A stretch of 64,000 nt of DNA from Vibrio lentus (GTDB taxonomy: Bacteria; Pseudomonadota; Gammaproteobacteria; Enterobacterales; Vibrionaceae). The stretch is taken from NCBI RefSeq assembly GCF_030409755.1, contig NZ_JAUFQE010000001.1:124001-188000 (forward strand), written 5' to 3'. Position numbers and translations under genes: made by a program. A model generated the notes under the pieces. The model did not search any database, was not told where the DNA came from, and worked only from the letters and a program-made list of their open reading frames with translations. Positions 16,606 to 25,661 of the stretch are shown here, piece after piece (the stretch's first letter is position 1; every line of letters starts with the position of its first letter).

Positions 16606-17280
16606 ATGAAGTACGATTGGATATTCTTTGATGCAGATGAAACCTTGTTCCACTTTGATGCTTTTCAAGGAATGAAGCTGATGTTCTCCCGTTTTGGCGT
16701 GGACTTTAGCGAACAGGATTATTCAGTTTATCAAGAGGTTAATTTGCCGTTATGGGTCGATTACCAAGATGGCCGTATTACAGCGGCACAACTGAAGCAC
16801 GCGCGTTTTGAAAGCTGGGCAACAAAGTTAGAGACAACAACGGCAGCACTAAACAGTGCCTTTTTAGCCGCAATGGCAGACATCTGTTCTCTGCTTCCTG
16901 GTGCAAAAGAGTTGATGGAGTCGTTAAAAGGCAAAGTGAACATGGGCATTATCACCAATGGTTTCACAGAGCTGCAGTCAATCCGTTTGGAACGAACAGG
17001 AATGACAGACTACTTTGACCATGTGATCATTTCTGAGGAAGTCGGTGTCGCTAAACCAGACGCGGAAATTTTTGAACATGCACACAAGCTAATTGGATTG
17101 CCATCAAAGCAAAGAGTATTGATGGTCGGGGACAACCCACACTCTGATATTTTAGGTGGCTTGGATTTTGGTATTGAGACTTGTTGGTTGAATAGCCAAG
17201 AGAAAGCGACGCCAGCAGGAATTAACCCTCATTATCAGGTTAAGTCTCTGGCTGATCTACAAGCACTTTTGTTGGCATAA
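16606..17280 (+). CDS. yjjG: Pyrimidine 5'-nucleotidase YjjG (HAD superfamily)
   Basis: 224 residues, the same length as E. coli YjjG. HAD motif I is DADETLFHFD near the N-terminus, with the nucleophile D in FFDADET. Motif II is ITNGFTELQSIRLERTG (about 115-131), motif III the lysine in EEVGVAKPDAEIF, and motif IV is GDNPHSDILGG. YjjG removes phosphate from noncanonical pyrimidine monophosphates in the cytoplasm, keeping them out of DNA. It is a single gene with a hairpin downstream. Confidence 0.92.
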   Translation: MKYDWIFFDADETLFHFDAFQGMKLMFSRFGVDFSEQDYSVYQEVNLPLWVDYQDGRITAAQLKHARFESWATKLETTTAALNSAFLAAMADICSLLPGAKELMESLKGKVNMGIITNGFTELQSIRLERTGMTDYFDHVIISEEVGVAKPDAEIFEHAHKLIGLPSKQRVLMVGDNPHSDILGGLDFGIETCWLNSQEKATPAGINPHYQVKSLADLQALLLA

Positions 17281-17331
17281 CAGCTAATTGCTAATTACTA
17301 ACTGCTTTTAGATTTTTGAGTAAATGATTGA

Positions 17332-17366
17332 TAGCCGAGTACAGTTATGTGCTCGGCTACTTATTT
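17332..17366 (+). terminator. Possible terminator after yjjG
   Basis: 8-bp stem TAGCCGAG / CTCGGCTA with a 12-base loop, followed by CTTATTTTTA. The T-run is interrupted, so this is only a moderate call. Confidence 0.55.
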
Positions 17367-17459
17367 TTACTTACTGCAACTTATCGATAGTGGTGTTTAA
17401 GCCTACCTTTGCTTAAGCTCGCTTTGATTACCTAATTACAATAAAAAGAAGGAAGAGGC

Positions 17460-18386
17460 GTGCTGAAATCTCATCGCCATAGCTGCTACGGCATTGCTGC
17501 CATTTTACTATGGAGCTGCTTAATTGCATTGTCTCGTAGTGTGTCAGAACAACTGGGCCCAATTGGTGGTGCTGCAAGTCTTTATACAGTGAGCTCACTG
17601 TTGTTAGTCTGTGTTATGGGTCTACCTAAACTGTCGCGCTTCTCTAAATCGTATTTGATGATCGGTGGTGCCTTATTCGTTTGCTACGAAATCTTCCTAG
17701 CTCTGGCTTTAGGAATGGCAAATAGCCGACATCAAGCCTTAGAGATGGCCGTTGTCAACTATCTATGGCCTGCACTAACGGTGTTGTTTGCGGTACTGTT
17801 GAGTGACAAAAAGATCAACTGGTTGGTTTATCCAAGTATCGTCTTGGCGTTCTTTGGCGTGGCTTGGAGTATCAGCGGCGATCAGGGGCTTTCTGTTGAT
17901 CAAATCGCGGCTAATATTGCGACCAACCCTAAAACTTATTCGATGGCATTCTTCGGCGCGATTATTTGGGCGGTATATTGCAATTACACCCAACGCGTTG
18001 CTAAAGGGCAGAATGCGATTGTGCTTTTCTTTATCGCTACTGCGGTCACTCTGTGGATCAAATACGCATTGAGTGATGAAACCGGCATGGTGATGACTTC
18101 AAGTGCTGCGATTGACTTAGTGCTTGCTGGGGCTTGTATGGGGGCTGGTTACGCGCTTTGGAACACGGCGATTCTGGGGGGGAATATGGTGTTTCTTGCA
18201 ACCATGTCTTACTTTACGCCAATCTTCGCGACCTTACTGTCTTCTATGATTCTAGGTTTGTCATTGAGCATGAGTTTTTGGCAGGGCGTTTGTATGGTGA
18301 CGATTGGTTCACTGGCTTGCTGGTGGGTAACCAGAGACAAAAAGCCGACGGTTAAGGCGTCGGCTTCTGAAGAGGTTCAGTCTTGA
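17460..18386 (+). CDS. yddG: YddG-type DMT exporter (aromatic amino acids)
   Basis: 308 residues starting at GTG, with AAGGAAGAGG just upstream. It has ten hydrophobic segments and the EamA/DMT pattern. Similarity to E. coli YddG is visible throughout: ILLWSCLIALSRSVSEQLGP, GGAASLYTVSSLLL, MVNYLWP-like AVVNYLWPALT and YFTPIFATLLSS. YddG exports aromatic amino acids across the inner membrane. The last 25 or so codons also carry the terminator hairpin of the convergent CDF gene. Confidence 0.88.
   Translation: MLKSHRHSCYGIAAILLWSCLIALSRSVSEQLGPIGGAASLYTVSSLLLVCVMGLPKLSRFSKSYLMIGGALFVCYEIFLALALGMANSRHQALEMAVVNYLWPALTVLFAVLLSDKKINWLVYPSIVLAFFGVAWSISGDQGLSVDQIAANIATNPKTYSMAFFGAIIWAVYCNYTQRVAKGQNAIVLFFIATAVTLWIKYALSDETGMVMTSSAAIDLVLAGACMGAGYALWNTAILGGNMVFLATMSYFTPIFATLLSSMILGLSLSMSFWQGVCMVTIGSLACWWVTRDKKPTVKASASEEVQS
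18342..18366 (-). terminator. Terminator of the CDF gene, inside the 3' end of yddG
   Basis: AAGCCGAC / GTCGGCTT stem with a 9-base loop. Read on the - strand it ends in GGCTTTTTG, a normal T-run, 46 bases after the CDF stop. It lies within the coding sequence of the convergent yddG. Confidence 0.7.
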
Positions 18387-18411
18387 GTGTTCAACTTAAG
18401 AGATAATGCTC

Positions 18412-19308
18412 TTAGCTCGCGATATTGAGGTTCAATTGAAGCTCATAAGGCATCTTAGATAGGCGTCGCTTAAGTTGGCGGCGCGTGCGTTCAATGTCAT
18501 CGACCGCAATCGCTTGTTGGTCGTTGGTATGAATATCAACATTGATTCTTAATTCAGGACCAACCTTAGTCACACCCATTAGCTCCAAATCTTGATCCGC
18601 ATCTTTGTCCACAGCGACAACATTCTTATCTACCGCGTCACAAATATCTTTGGTTGCCGACATCATTAGTAGTTCACGCATTGCTTCACGCAACATGTCG
18701 AACGGCACTTTGATGAAGTAGAAAGACATCAGCAACATCATCATTGGGTCGGCATATACCGCGTATTCAGCAAACGGAGAGTAAGCCACCAACCAAGCAA
18801 CAACGAAACCGGCCGTAACTGCCACACTCAAAAGCGTATCCATTTGCCACTGTTTTGACTCAGCTTGAATCAAACCTGAAGAAATACGTTTGCTCTTGTT
18901 AGCGATGTACCACCAAGCGTAACCACAACCCAATACGTTGAAAATACCAAACAGAGTTGCGATAGAAGCATCGACTTCACGACCCCCTGTCATCAGAGCA
19001 CCAATCGCAGAGTAAAGCGAATAACCGACCACAAGCAGAATCACAATCGCTTTAATCGCGATTACGATTGGCTCAATGATGGCTCGACCGAACGGGAACT
19101 CTCTGTCTGATGGGCGATTAATGTATTTCGAAGCAGCTAGTGACAATAAAGTTAACAGTAAACTGATAAGAGAATAGACACCGTCAAATACTATGACTAG
19201 AGAGCCAACGAGAAGACCCAACACCAATCCGCCAATTGCGAAGCCTGATGCTAAAAGGGCTGAGAACAATAGTACTCGGTTTTCGTTTTGGCTTTTCCTG
19301 TCACACAT
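18412..19308 (-). CDS. Cation diffusion facilitator (CDF) family transporter
   Basis: 298 residues with about six membrane segments and a cytoplasmic C-terminal domain. The first metal-site helix reads VFDGVYSLISLL, where the usual Hxxx(D) of zinc transporters is partly changed. DREFPFGRAIIEP matches the HPFGRGR-like loop. The second site helix is AESKQWQMDTLLS. The changed site residues mean the metal cannot be assigned. Export of a divalent cation in exchange for protons is the family role. Confidence 0.82.
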   Translation of the reverse strand: MCDRKSQNENRVLLFSALLASGFAIGGLVLGLLVGSLVIVFDGVYSLISLLLTLLSLAASKYINRPSDREFPFGRAIIEPIVIAIKAIVILLVVGYSLYSAIGALMTGGREVDASIATLFGIFNVLGCGYAWWYIANKSKRISSGLIQAESKQWQMDTLLSVAVTAGFVVAWLVAYSPFAEYAVYADPMMMLLMSFYFIKVPFDMLREAMRELLMMSATKDICDAVDKNVVAVDKDADQDLELMGVTKVGPELRINVDIHTNDQQAIAVDDIERTRRQLKRRLSKMPYELQLNLNIAS

Positions 19309-19663
19309 AATATTTTCCAGATGTTTTTGATAACTTCATTGTTCTAATATTGAGCTAGCTTTACAAACTTTATCTGATGACGTTTATATGTCGGTAACTC
19401 GTTTTATATTCAAGTTGTTACAATTCAATGGCTTAACGACAAATTCAGGTGTCAGTAAAGTTGACGATGACTGTTTTTCAGGAAATGTGAAACTGGTGTT
19501 AAATGGTTTATGATTAGTAAAACACATAGGTTGTGAAGGTCTCATAGCCTAGCTGTGTAAAGGATTAGGCTGTTAAGGTTACAGAAATCGCACTGAAACC
19601 TTATACCTTAAACTTCGGTTTGAACCTTGGGCGTAGAGCTGAGTTGAACTTGAAAAGGAATGG
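19309..19663. other. Intergenic stretch between divergent genes
   Basis: About 355 bases between the CDF gene and the small gene at 19670. It must hold both promoters; no ORF, terminator or known RNA was recognised. Confidence 0.5.
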
Positions 19664-19669
19664 ATGAAG

Positions 19670-20020
19670 ATGAAATTTGATGATCTCAACGATAGTGAGT
19701 TGTGGGCGATTGCTAACCCGATCATGGACAATTTGATGGACGGTTCAACCAAGGTTGACCATGCTCAGCACTGCCGAGACTTTACTCAGCGCATGAAGGA
19801 TATTGTGACACCTGAGTATCTGGAAAAGGTTTGTCATCATTATCAGCACAGTAATGGCTTTTTTGCTGAACGTGAGCCAGTTGCGCTATTCAGACGCTCC
19901 GATTCCATCGCCTTTGTTTGGAAACAAGCGTATTCCATTGCGAAAGGCGAGTTTGTGGCAGAAATGGTGCTGGTTGAAGAAGACGGACGTTATTTAGTGG
20001 ATCACGTGATGGTCTTCTAA
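19670..20020 (+). CDS. Hypothetical protein (116 aa)
   Basis: AAGGAA at 19655-19660 is better spaced for the ATG at 19670 than for the one at 19664. The product is acidic, without signal or membrane segment. It alternates helices in the first half (ELWAIANPIMDNLMDG, CRDFTQRMKDI) and strands in the second (SIAFVWKQAYS, FVAEMVLVEEDGRYLVDHVMVF), a pattern seen in small cytoplasmic NTF2-like folds. I do not recognise the family. Confidence 0.65.
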   Translation: MKFDDLNDSELWAIANPIMDNLMDGSTKVDHAQHCRDFTQRMKDIVTPEYLEKVCHHYQHSNGFFAEREPVALFRRSDSIAFVWKQAYSIAKGEFVAEMVLVEEDGRYLVDHVMVF

Positions 20021-20081
20021 AGAGAGGGCTTTTTATTTGTTAGATGAATTTAAGTGTCGAGATAGAACATTATCTGACACT

Positions 20082-20960
20082 TTAGAAATCAAACAAGTAA
20101 TCGCTGATCTGATCCGCTAACCAATTCATACCTGGGTGTTCCGCCATACCTGCCGCGGTAAACATACAGTAGTCTTCTTGAGTCAGGCCATAAGTGTGCT
20201 TGATCACAGCCAGTTCTTGTTCACGCAATAAATGGCGTATCAATGGCTCAGGCATTACGCCCCATGCATCTTCTCGTAGAATCGTATCCAACATAAAATC
20301 GAAACTAGAAAAACCAATGTATCGGCGAGAGAAGGGCTCAAGCTCAGGGTTATCTTTTTCATTAAGATAAACCATGGTCGCTTGCATCGAATTTCTTAGT
20401 ACTTCATCCGACACTCTTCGCATCGCACTCAAATCATGCCCTTTCTTACATACTGACATCATTCGGATCTTGCCGAGTGGGTTGTAGATAATTCTTGGGT
20501 CGTCGACACGCTCGTAATCGACACCAAACGCAAAATCAACTTGCTGAGTTTCGACAAGATTAGCCAAGTCGCCACTAGACGCGAGAACGAAGTTGAAAGA
20601 AGTGGAAGGGTATTTGTTGTTTAGGGCGTGCGATAAACTTTGCCACATTTCATCGGGTAGGGAATCGTCGCGTGCGATCCAAATCTCTGCGTTGAATTCT
20701 CCCGAAACATGTAAGCAGGTTTGCTTAATGCGTGCTGCCGTTACCAACATGCCTTCGCAATCTTTGTAGATAGCTTTGCCTGCTTCAGACAGCTCGACAT
20801 GGTTACCGCTTCGAACAAACAATTCGACATCTAACTCTTTTTCCAAGGCTTTGATCGACATGCTCAGTTTGGTTCGGTTGCATTCAAGCTGTCGAGCAGC
20901 TTCAGAGACGGATCCTAAATCAGCAACAGAACAAAAGGCTTGGACTTGAGAAAGGTTCAT
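20082..20960 (-). CDS. LysR-family transcriptional regulator
   Basis: 292 residues. The N-terminal winged helix-turn-helix is clear: QVQAFCSVADLGSVSEAARQL, then LSMSIKALEKELDVELFVRSG. The effector-binding domain follows (about 90-290). Target and ligand are not visible. It is divergent from the methyltransferase gene at 21122, with 161 bases between them, which is the usual position of a LysR target. Confidence 0.9.
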   Translation of the reverse strand: MNLSQVQAFCSVADLGSVSEAARQLECNRTKLSMSIKALEKELDVELFVRSGNHVELSEAGKAIYKDCEGMLVTAARIKQTCLHVSGEFNAEIWIARDDSLPDEMWQSLSHALNNKYPSTSFNFVLASSGDLANLVETQQVDFAFGVDYERVDDPRIIYNPLGKIRMMSVCKKGHDLSAMRRVSDEVLRNSMQATMVYLNEKDNPELEPFSRRYIGFSSFDFMLDTILREDAWGVMPEPLIRHLLREQELAVIKHTYGLTQEDYCMFTAAGMAEHPGMNWLADQISDYLFDF

Positions 20961-21121
20961 TTCATTTCCATATTGAGCGGGTGGCGGTGCATATTATCTG
21001 AATATTGTGCTGACTATCTTAGAAATAGTCCATCTTTGCATGATAACTCTATGACGAATTGACTAATTTGGTTTATTCTGGGGGCGTTCCGAACCTACAA
21101 GAAGTAAAGATGGAGGCCATG

Positions 21122-21721
21122 ATGGCGAAACAATGGGACGAGTACGCACCTGATTGGGATAACGATCCCGCTACTGCTGTATTCGCACAGTCCGCATTTG
21201 ACCAGTTAACACAGCTCGTTGATTTGAACGGAACCCGTGTCCTTGATTTTGGTTGTGGTACAGGATTACTCAGCCAGAAAATATCTCCTTTTGCAAAAGA
21301 GATCATCGCTCTCGATATCTCAGAAGGGATGATTGAAGAGTTAGATAAAAAAGAGCTGTCTAATGTAGAGCCTGTCGTTGATATCTTATCGCGCGGACTT
21401 GCAGCCCAACACCCAGCATTCAGAAATCAGTTTGACTTAGTGGTAGCTTCTTCGGTATGTGGTTTTATTCCGAACCTACAAGATACGGTCAGCCTAATTT
21501 ATACTCTGTTAGAAAACGATGGGGTTTTTGTACACTGGGATTGGTACTTAGAAAACGACAGCGAAGATTTTGGGGTCAGCGAACAACGCTCCCAGAATGT
21601 ATTGAGCGCAGCAGGTTTTTCGATTGTTGAAGTCTCAACACCGTTTTCAATCGACACCCCACAAGGTACTTTGAAGGTACTGATGGGTGTAGGCCGTAAA
21701 CAAGTGGTTCCTCATCTATAG
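21122..21721 (+). CDS. Class I SAM-dependent methyltransferase
   Basis: The start at ATG 21122 is set by GGAGG (21112-21116); other in-frame ATGs at 21110 and 21119 are too close or lack a site. The product is 199 residues. SAM motif I is VLDFGCGTGLLSQK (about residues 40-53), followed by IIALDISEGMIEEL as motif II and FDLVVASSVCGFIPN as the post-motif region. The short length and generic fold do not reveal the substrate. It faces the LysR gene, which may regulate it. Confidence 0.85.
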   Translation: MAKQWDEYAPDWDNDPATAVFAQSAFDQLTQLVDLNGTRVLDFGCGTGLLSQKISPFAKEIIALDISEGMIEELDKKELSNVEPVVDILSRGLAAQHPAFRNQFDLVVASSVCGFIPNLQDTVSLIYTLLENDGVFVHWDWYLENDSEDFGVSEQRSQNVLSAAGFSIVEVSTPFSIDTPQGTLKVLMGVGRKQVVPHL

Positions 21722-21800
21722 TTCACTTGTCTTTAGTTGACGTATCTGCAGTTGACGTATAGATAGCTGATCAGATAACCGCACTCACGCTTAATTGACT

Positions 21801-21843
21801 AAACCCACATCAACGATCTTTGGATCCGTTATGTGGGTTTTCT
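21801..21843 (+). terminator. Terminator after the methyltransferase gene
   Basis: 10-bp stem AAACCCACAT / ATGTGGGTTT, extended inward by AACGATC / GGATCCGTT with a bulge, then a short T-run. It lies 80 bases after the stop. Confidence 0.8.
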
Positions 21844-22060
21844 ATTTATACATGCTGCGTTTTAAACTAAACGGTTCAATCAAAGGGCCTAACCTCTTCT
21901 GCTCACTCTTTCCCTTCCCACCATAAATTTTGCTCTACCGTTAATTTATAGTTTTCCCAACGACAATCATCGATAAACAACCATCGTTAACTTTCAAATG
22001 GCCAATTTACAAGCTATCTATTCACAAATTACCAAGTTACAAATAGTGTTTTCCATTTTG

Positions 22061-22101
22061 GAAATGTAGACTTGCATACATTTCATTAGTGGAAATATAA
22101 G
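22061..22101 (+). promoter_or_regulatory. Predicted yjjI promoter with overlapping palindrome
   Basis: TTGCAT (22073-22078) and TATAAG (22096-22101), 17 bases apart, fit a sigma-70 promoter. A perfect inverted repeat GAAATGTA / TACATTTC (22061-22068, 22077-22084) with an 8-base spacer overlaps the -35 box, where a repressor would block. No known regulator consensus was matched. The start codon of yjjI is 44 bases downstream. Confidence 0.5.
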
Positions 22102-22145
22102 TGTGAGATATAAAATAAGCCCATAAGAATATTAAGGGTTTAATC

Positions 22146-23711
22146 ATGAGCCACCAATCTGCGTCATCTACTTCTTCATCACTTTCAGATCAACAACAAC
22201 GCTTTAGTAATATCATTTCAGATGCCAACCTGTCCCCAAAACAGAAGTCGAGCTATCTTGCCTTAGAAGCTGAAGCCAGCCTGCCGTATATGCCGGTAAG
22301 CAATGAAGTAGAGCAAGCCTTACAACAAGGTGTGCTGTGTGACATGTTTGAAGGTCACGCCCCATTTAAGCCGCGCTATGTGCTTCCTGATTATTCTAAA
22401 TACTTACATCAAGGCTCCAAGTATTTAGAGCTTAGCGCGGCAACTAATTTCGACGAAGCATTGAACATGCTCACCATCCTTTATCATCACGTTCCGTCAG
22501 TGACTTCAATTCCGGTTTACTTAGGCCAGTTGGACGATGTGTTGATGCCTTTTGTTGGCGGTTTGACGGATGAGCAGGTATACCAAAAGCTGAAGCTGTT
22601 CTGGATCATGCTGGATCGCACGCTGCCAGATGCCTTCATGCACGTTAATATTGGCCCTAGTGACAACATTGTATGTCGCACTATTTTACGTGTGGATGCT
22701 GAACTCAAGCAGATCGCACCTAACTTAACCTTTATGTACGACCCTGCAGTCACACCAGATGATCTGCTTCGTCACGCTGCGAGCAATATCTGTGAATGCA
22801 GCAAGCCGCACATTGCCAATTATCCTGCACACGCCGCTGCCTACGGAGATAAGCGTTTTGGCATCGTGAGTTGCTACAACTCTTTGCCTCTGGCGGGCGG
22901 TTCAAACACGCTAGTACGTATGAACCTGAAGCAAGTAGCTCTGAAATCTGAAGACAGCGTAGACTTCTTACAGCAAGTACTACCTAACTACAGCAGCATC
23001 ATGATCGAATTGATGAATGCACGTAGTCGCTTCTTACATGAAGAGTCTAATTTCTTCGAAGGCTTCTTAACCAAAGAAGGCTTAATTGAAGAAGATCGCT
23101 TTGCGCCAATGTTTGGTATTTATGGCATGGCTGAGGCGGTTAACATCTTAATGGAAAAAGAAGGCAAAGCAGGGCGCTATGGTTACGATGAACAAGCAAA
23201 TCAGTTAGGCCATCGTATTTCTGAAAAGCTTGCTGAGATTGTTGAAAACTCGCAAGTGAAATATGGGCTGGAAGGTAAGGCTCTGTTACACGCTCAAGGT
23301 GGTATCAGCCTAGATGAAGATGTGACGCCGGGTGTTCGCATCCCTTACGGAACAGAACCGGATCCAGTGTCTTACGTACGTGCGACGGCTGGTCACCATA
23401 AGTTCTACACGTCGGGCATCAGTGACATTTTGACGATTGACGAAACGGTGAAGTCCAACCCTGAAGCGATGTTCAACCTGTGTAAAGGGGCGATTCAAGC
23501 GGGCTACCGTGAGTTCACCGCTAACGTAGCATCGAACGATTTGGTTCGTGTGACAGGTTATATGATTAAGCTGTCTGACATTGCCAAATATGACGAGCAA
23601 GGTTCACGCACCAATACCACTTTCCTTGGTGCTGAAGCTGCAAAAAATACGGGCATACTAGAGCGTAAGCCTCGTGTGGCAAGCTTAGAGATGTCGCCGA
23701 CATACGAATAG
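22146..23711 (+). CDS. yjjI: YjjI-family glycyl radical enzyme
   Basis: 521 residues, close to E. coli YjjI (516). An AAGGG site precedes the ATG. The glycyl-radical loop is LVRVTGYMIKL, with G471 as the radical site. C243 in VSCYNSLPLAGG is a good candidate for the thiyl cysteine. YjjI enzymes are oxygen-sensitive and related to anaerobic nucleotide reductases and formate lyases, but I do not know an established substrate. The activating enzyme YjjW is encoded 43 bases downstream, so the two form an operon. The enzyme should work only under low oxygen. Confidence 0.92.
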   Translation: MSHQSASSTSSSLSDQQQRFSNIISDANLSPKQKSSYLALEAEASLPYMPVSNEVEQALQQGVLCDMFEGHAPFKPRYVLPDYSKYLHQGSKYLELSAATNFDEALNMLTILYHHVPSVTSIPVYLGQLDDVLMPFVGGLTDEQVYQKLKLFWIMLDRTLPDAFMHVNIGPSDNIVCRTILRVDAELKQIAPNLTFMYDPAVTPDDLLRHAASNICECSKPHIANYPAHAAAYGDKRFGIVSCYNSLPLAGGSNTLVRMNLKQVALKSEDSVDFLQQVLPNYSSIMIELMNARSRFLHEESNFFEGFLTKEGLIEEDRFAPMFGIYGMAEAVNILMEKEGKAGRYGYDEQANQLGHRISEKLAEIVENSQVKYGLEGKALLHAQGGISLDEDVTPGVRIPYGTEPDPVSYVRATAGHHKFYTSGISDILTIDETVKSNPEAMFNLCKGAIQAGYREFTANVASNDLVRVTGYMIKLSDIAKYDEQGSRTNTTFLGAEAAKNTGILERKPRVASLEMSPTYE

Positions 23712-23754
23712 CTTTAACGTGTGTTGTGTATTTCGAATACGAACAATGTGAATT

Positions 23755-24669
23755 ATGAAAATTTCTGATCTAACAACTCAAATGGCTAGGGTTAAAAATA
23801 ATAAGACAGAAAAACAAGCGAAGGTCAGCCGTGTGCTGACCTTTTCTTGTGTTGATGGACCAGGAAATCGCTTGGTGCTGTTCCTACAGGGGTGTAATTT
23901 CGATTGCATCACTTGTCATAATCCCCACACCATCAACCACTGCAACCATTGTGGAGATTGCGTGAGTGGCTGCCCGAGCAGTGCTCTGAGTCTTATTGAA
24001 GGCAAAGTGAAGTGGCATCCAGTAGTGTGTACCAACTGCGATCAGTGCATCGATATCTGTGATCATAAGTCGAGCCCTAAAATCACCACGATGACGGTAT
24101 CAGATGTGCTTGAACTGGTTAGGCACAACCAATTCTTCTTGAGTGGTATTACCATTTCGGGTGGCGAGGCGACCATGCAATTGCCGTTTATCATCGAGCT
24201 ATTTCAAGCGATCAAAAGCGATCCGCAATTGGCACACTTAACGTGTTTTATTGATAGTAACGGTTCGTTGTCGCAGCAAGGATGGGACAAAGTGTTACCT
24301 TACCTTGATGGTGCGATGATCGACCTAAAATCATGGCAGACTGAAACGCACCAATGGTTGGTGGGTAGAGGAAACCATCGAGTATTTGAAACCATCAACT
24401 ACTTAGCTGATAAAGGTAAGTTACATGAAGTTCGTTTGCTGCACATTCCGAACAAAAGTGATCTTGAGTACGAGGTAGAGCAAGTTGGTTATTACTTGAA
24501 AGGATTGCCAAGTGATGTCCGGATTCGGCTGAATGCGTTTCAACATCACGGGGTAATTGGTGAAGCCTTAGAATGGCCTAAATGTACAGAACAACAAATG
24601 CAGAGCTTTCACGATAAGCTCTACTCAATTGTTCAAAGGCCAATGCAAACGCCTGAGGTTTATACCTAA
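23755..24669 (+). CDS. yjjW: YjjW glycyl radical enzyme activase (radical SAM)
   Basis: 304 residues. The radical-SAM cluster motif is C47-C51-C54 (CNFDCITC), binding a 4Fe-4S cluster that cleaves SAM. A ferredoxin-like insert with two cysteine groups follows (CNHCGDCVSGCP and CTNCDQCIDICD, about residues 63-102), as in formate-lyase-activating relatives with extra clusters. ISGGEATMQ is the SAM-binding GGE motif. It should install the radical on YjjI. The start is uncertain because the upstream site is weak; the ATG at 23782 is an alternative. Confidence 0.9.
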   Translation: MKISDLTTQMARVKNNKTEKQAKVSRVLTFSCVDGPGNRLVLFLQGCNFDCITCHNPHTINHCNHCGDCVSGCPSSALSLIEGKVKWHPVVCTNCDQCIDICDHKSSPKITTMTVSDVLELVRHNQFFLSGITISGGEATMQLPFIIELFQAIKSDPQLAHLTCFIDSNGSLSQQGWDKVLPYLDGAMIDLKSWQTETHQWLVGRGNHRVFETINYLADKGKLHEVRLLHIPNKSDLEYEVEQVGYYLKGLPSDVRIRLNAFQHHGVIGEALEWPKCTEQQMQSFHDKLYSIVQRPMQTPEVYT

Positions 24670-24696
24670 TATTTTCGGTCATCAATGCTAAAAGAG

Positions 24697-25608
24697 TTAG
24701 GCTTCTAAAAACAAGTCACACAACCATTTGATCGCTTGGTCATTCATGTTTGGCTTGTTCCACACCAAGCTATACGCCACTTTTCCGTAATCAAAAGGAA
24801 GCGGCTTACTTACCAAGCCTTGTGCTTGTTTGGCATGCTCAGCCCATTGTTTTGAGCAAGTGAACAAGAAAGGTGTGTGGTGACATAACACCGCTGCTGC
24901 GCCAAAGTCCGCTACCGATATCGCCATATCTCTAGGTTTATGACATTGCACTAAGTTTTGCTCAAAGTAAGGCTTAGACAGTTCGTTATCTAAGATTCCA
25001 ATGTGCTTGTAATCTAAATAGCCTTCAACCGTTAGTTCTTGCTGAGCGAGAGGGTGGTGTGCGCCCATCAAACAAATCATTTCATCAGGAAGAATCGTTT
25101 CCCACACCAGCTCTTTATTATCCGTTGGGGGTTGAGAGATATCGTGTGGCAACAGGATCAAGTTGACCTTACCACTGAGCAAAGCATCGAATCCAAGTTC
25201 CTGTTTCGAATAGATATTAAGTTTGGCTTTTGGTGCAAGTTCAGTGGTGATTTTGCTGATCTTCGAGGCAAACACTTCGAAGGTACTTTCACGCATCGAA
25301 AGTGAAAAGCTGCCTTGATACTCCTGAGGAGTAAAACTCTTTTGGTGAAGTAACCCGTTCATGCTGGAAAGAATCGCGTGAACAGTGGGCGCTACTTTCA
25401 GGGCAAAGGGAGTCGGGATCAGTTTGGTGCCGTCCCGATAGAAAAGCTCGTCGTTAAGGATGTCACGTAGCTGAGACAGAGTTTTACTGACACTCGAAGG
25501 GCTGACAAAGAGTTGCTCTGACGTTTGAGTGACGCTGTGGGTGTTCAGCATAATATGAAGCGCAGTGAGGTGTTTTAGGCTCACTCGCGATAAATGTAAG
25601 TAATCCAT
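24697..25608 (-). CDS. LysR-family transcriptional regulator
   Basis: 303 residues from the ATG at 25608; an in-frame TTG at 25623 is less likely. The helix-turn-helix is visible as LNTHSVTQTSEQLFVSPSSVSKTLSQLR, then DELFYRDGTKLIPT. The rest is a substrate-binding domain. It lies 53 bases after, and on the same strand as, the HMG-CoA reductase gene, so it is probably cotranscribed with it. It is convergent with yjjW. Target and effector unknown. Confidence 0.88.
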   Translation of the reverse strand: MDYLHLSRVSLKHLTALHIMLNTHSVTQTSEQLFVSPSSVSKTLSQLRDILNDELFYRDGTKLIPTPFALKVAPTVHAILSSMNGLLHQKSFTPQEYQGSFSLSMRESTFEVFASKISKITTELAPKAKLNIYSKQELGFDALLSGKVNLILLPHDISQPPTDNKELVWETILPDEMICLMGAHHPLAQQELTVEGYLDYKHIGILDNELSKPYFEQNLVQCHKPRDMAISVADFGAAAVLCHHTPFLFTCSKQWAEHAKQAQGLVSKPLPFDYGKVAYSLVWNKPNMNDQAIKWLCDLFLEA

Positions 25609-25661
25609 ACACAACTCACTCAATATGTGACAACGGTCGGTTTAAGGTTTTATAACAGAAA

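Noticed and set aside
21990..22055. Possible NrdR-like boxes upstream of yjjI
   Set aside because: The best 16-base matches to the NrdR consensus by eye were only about 9-11 positions and not symmetrical.
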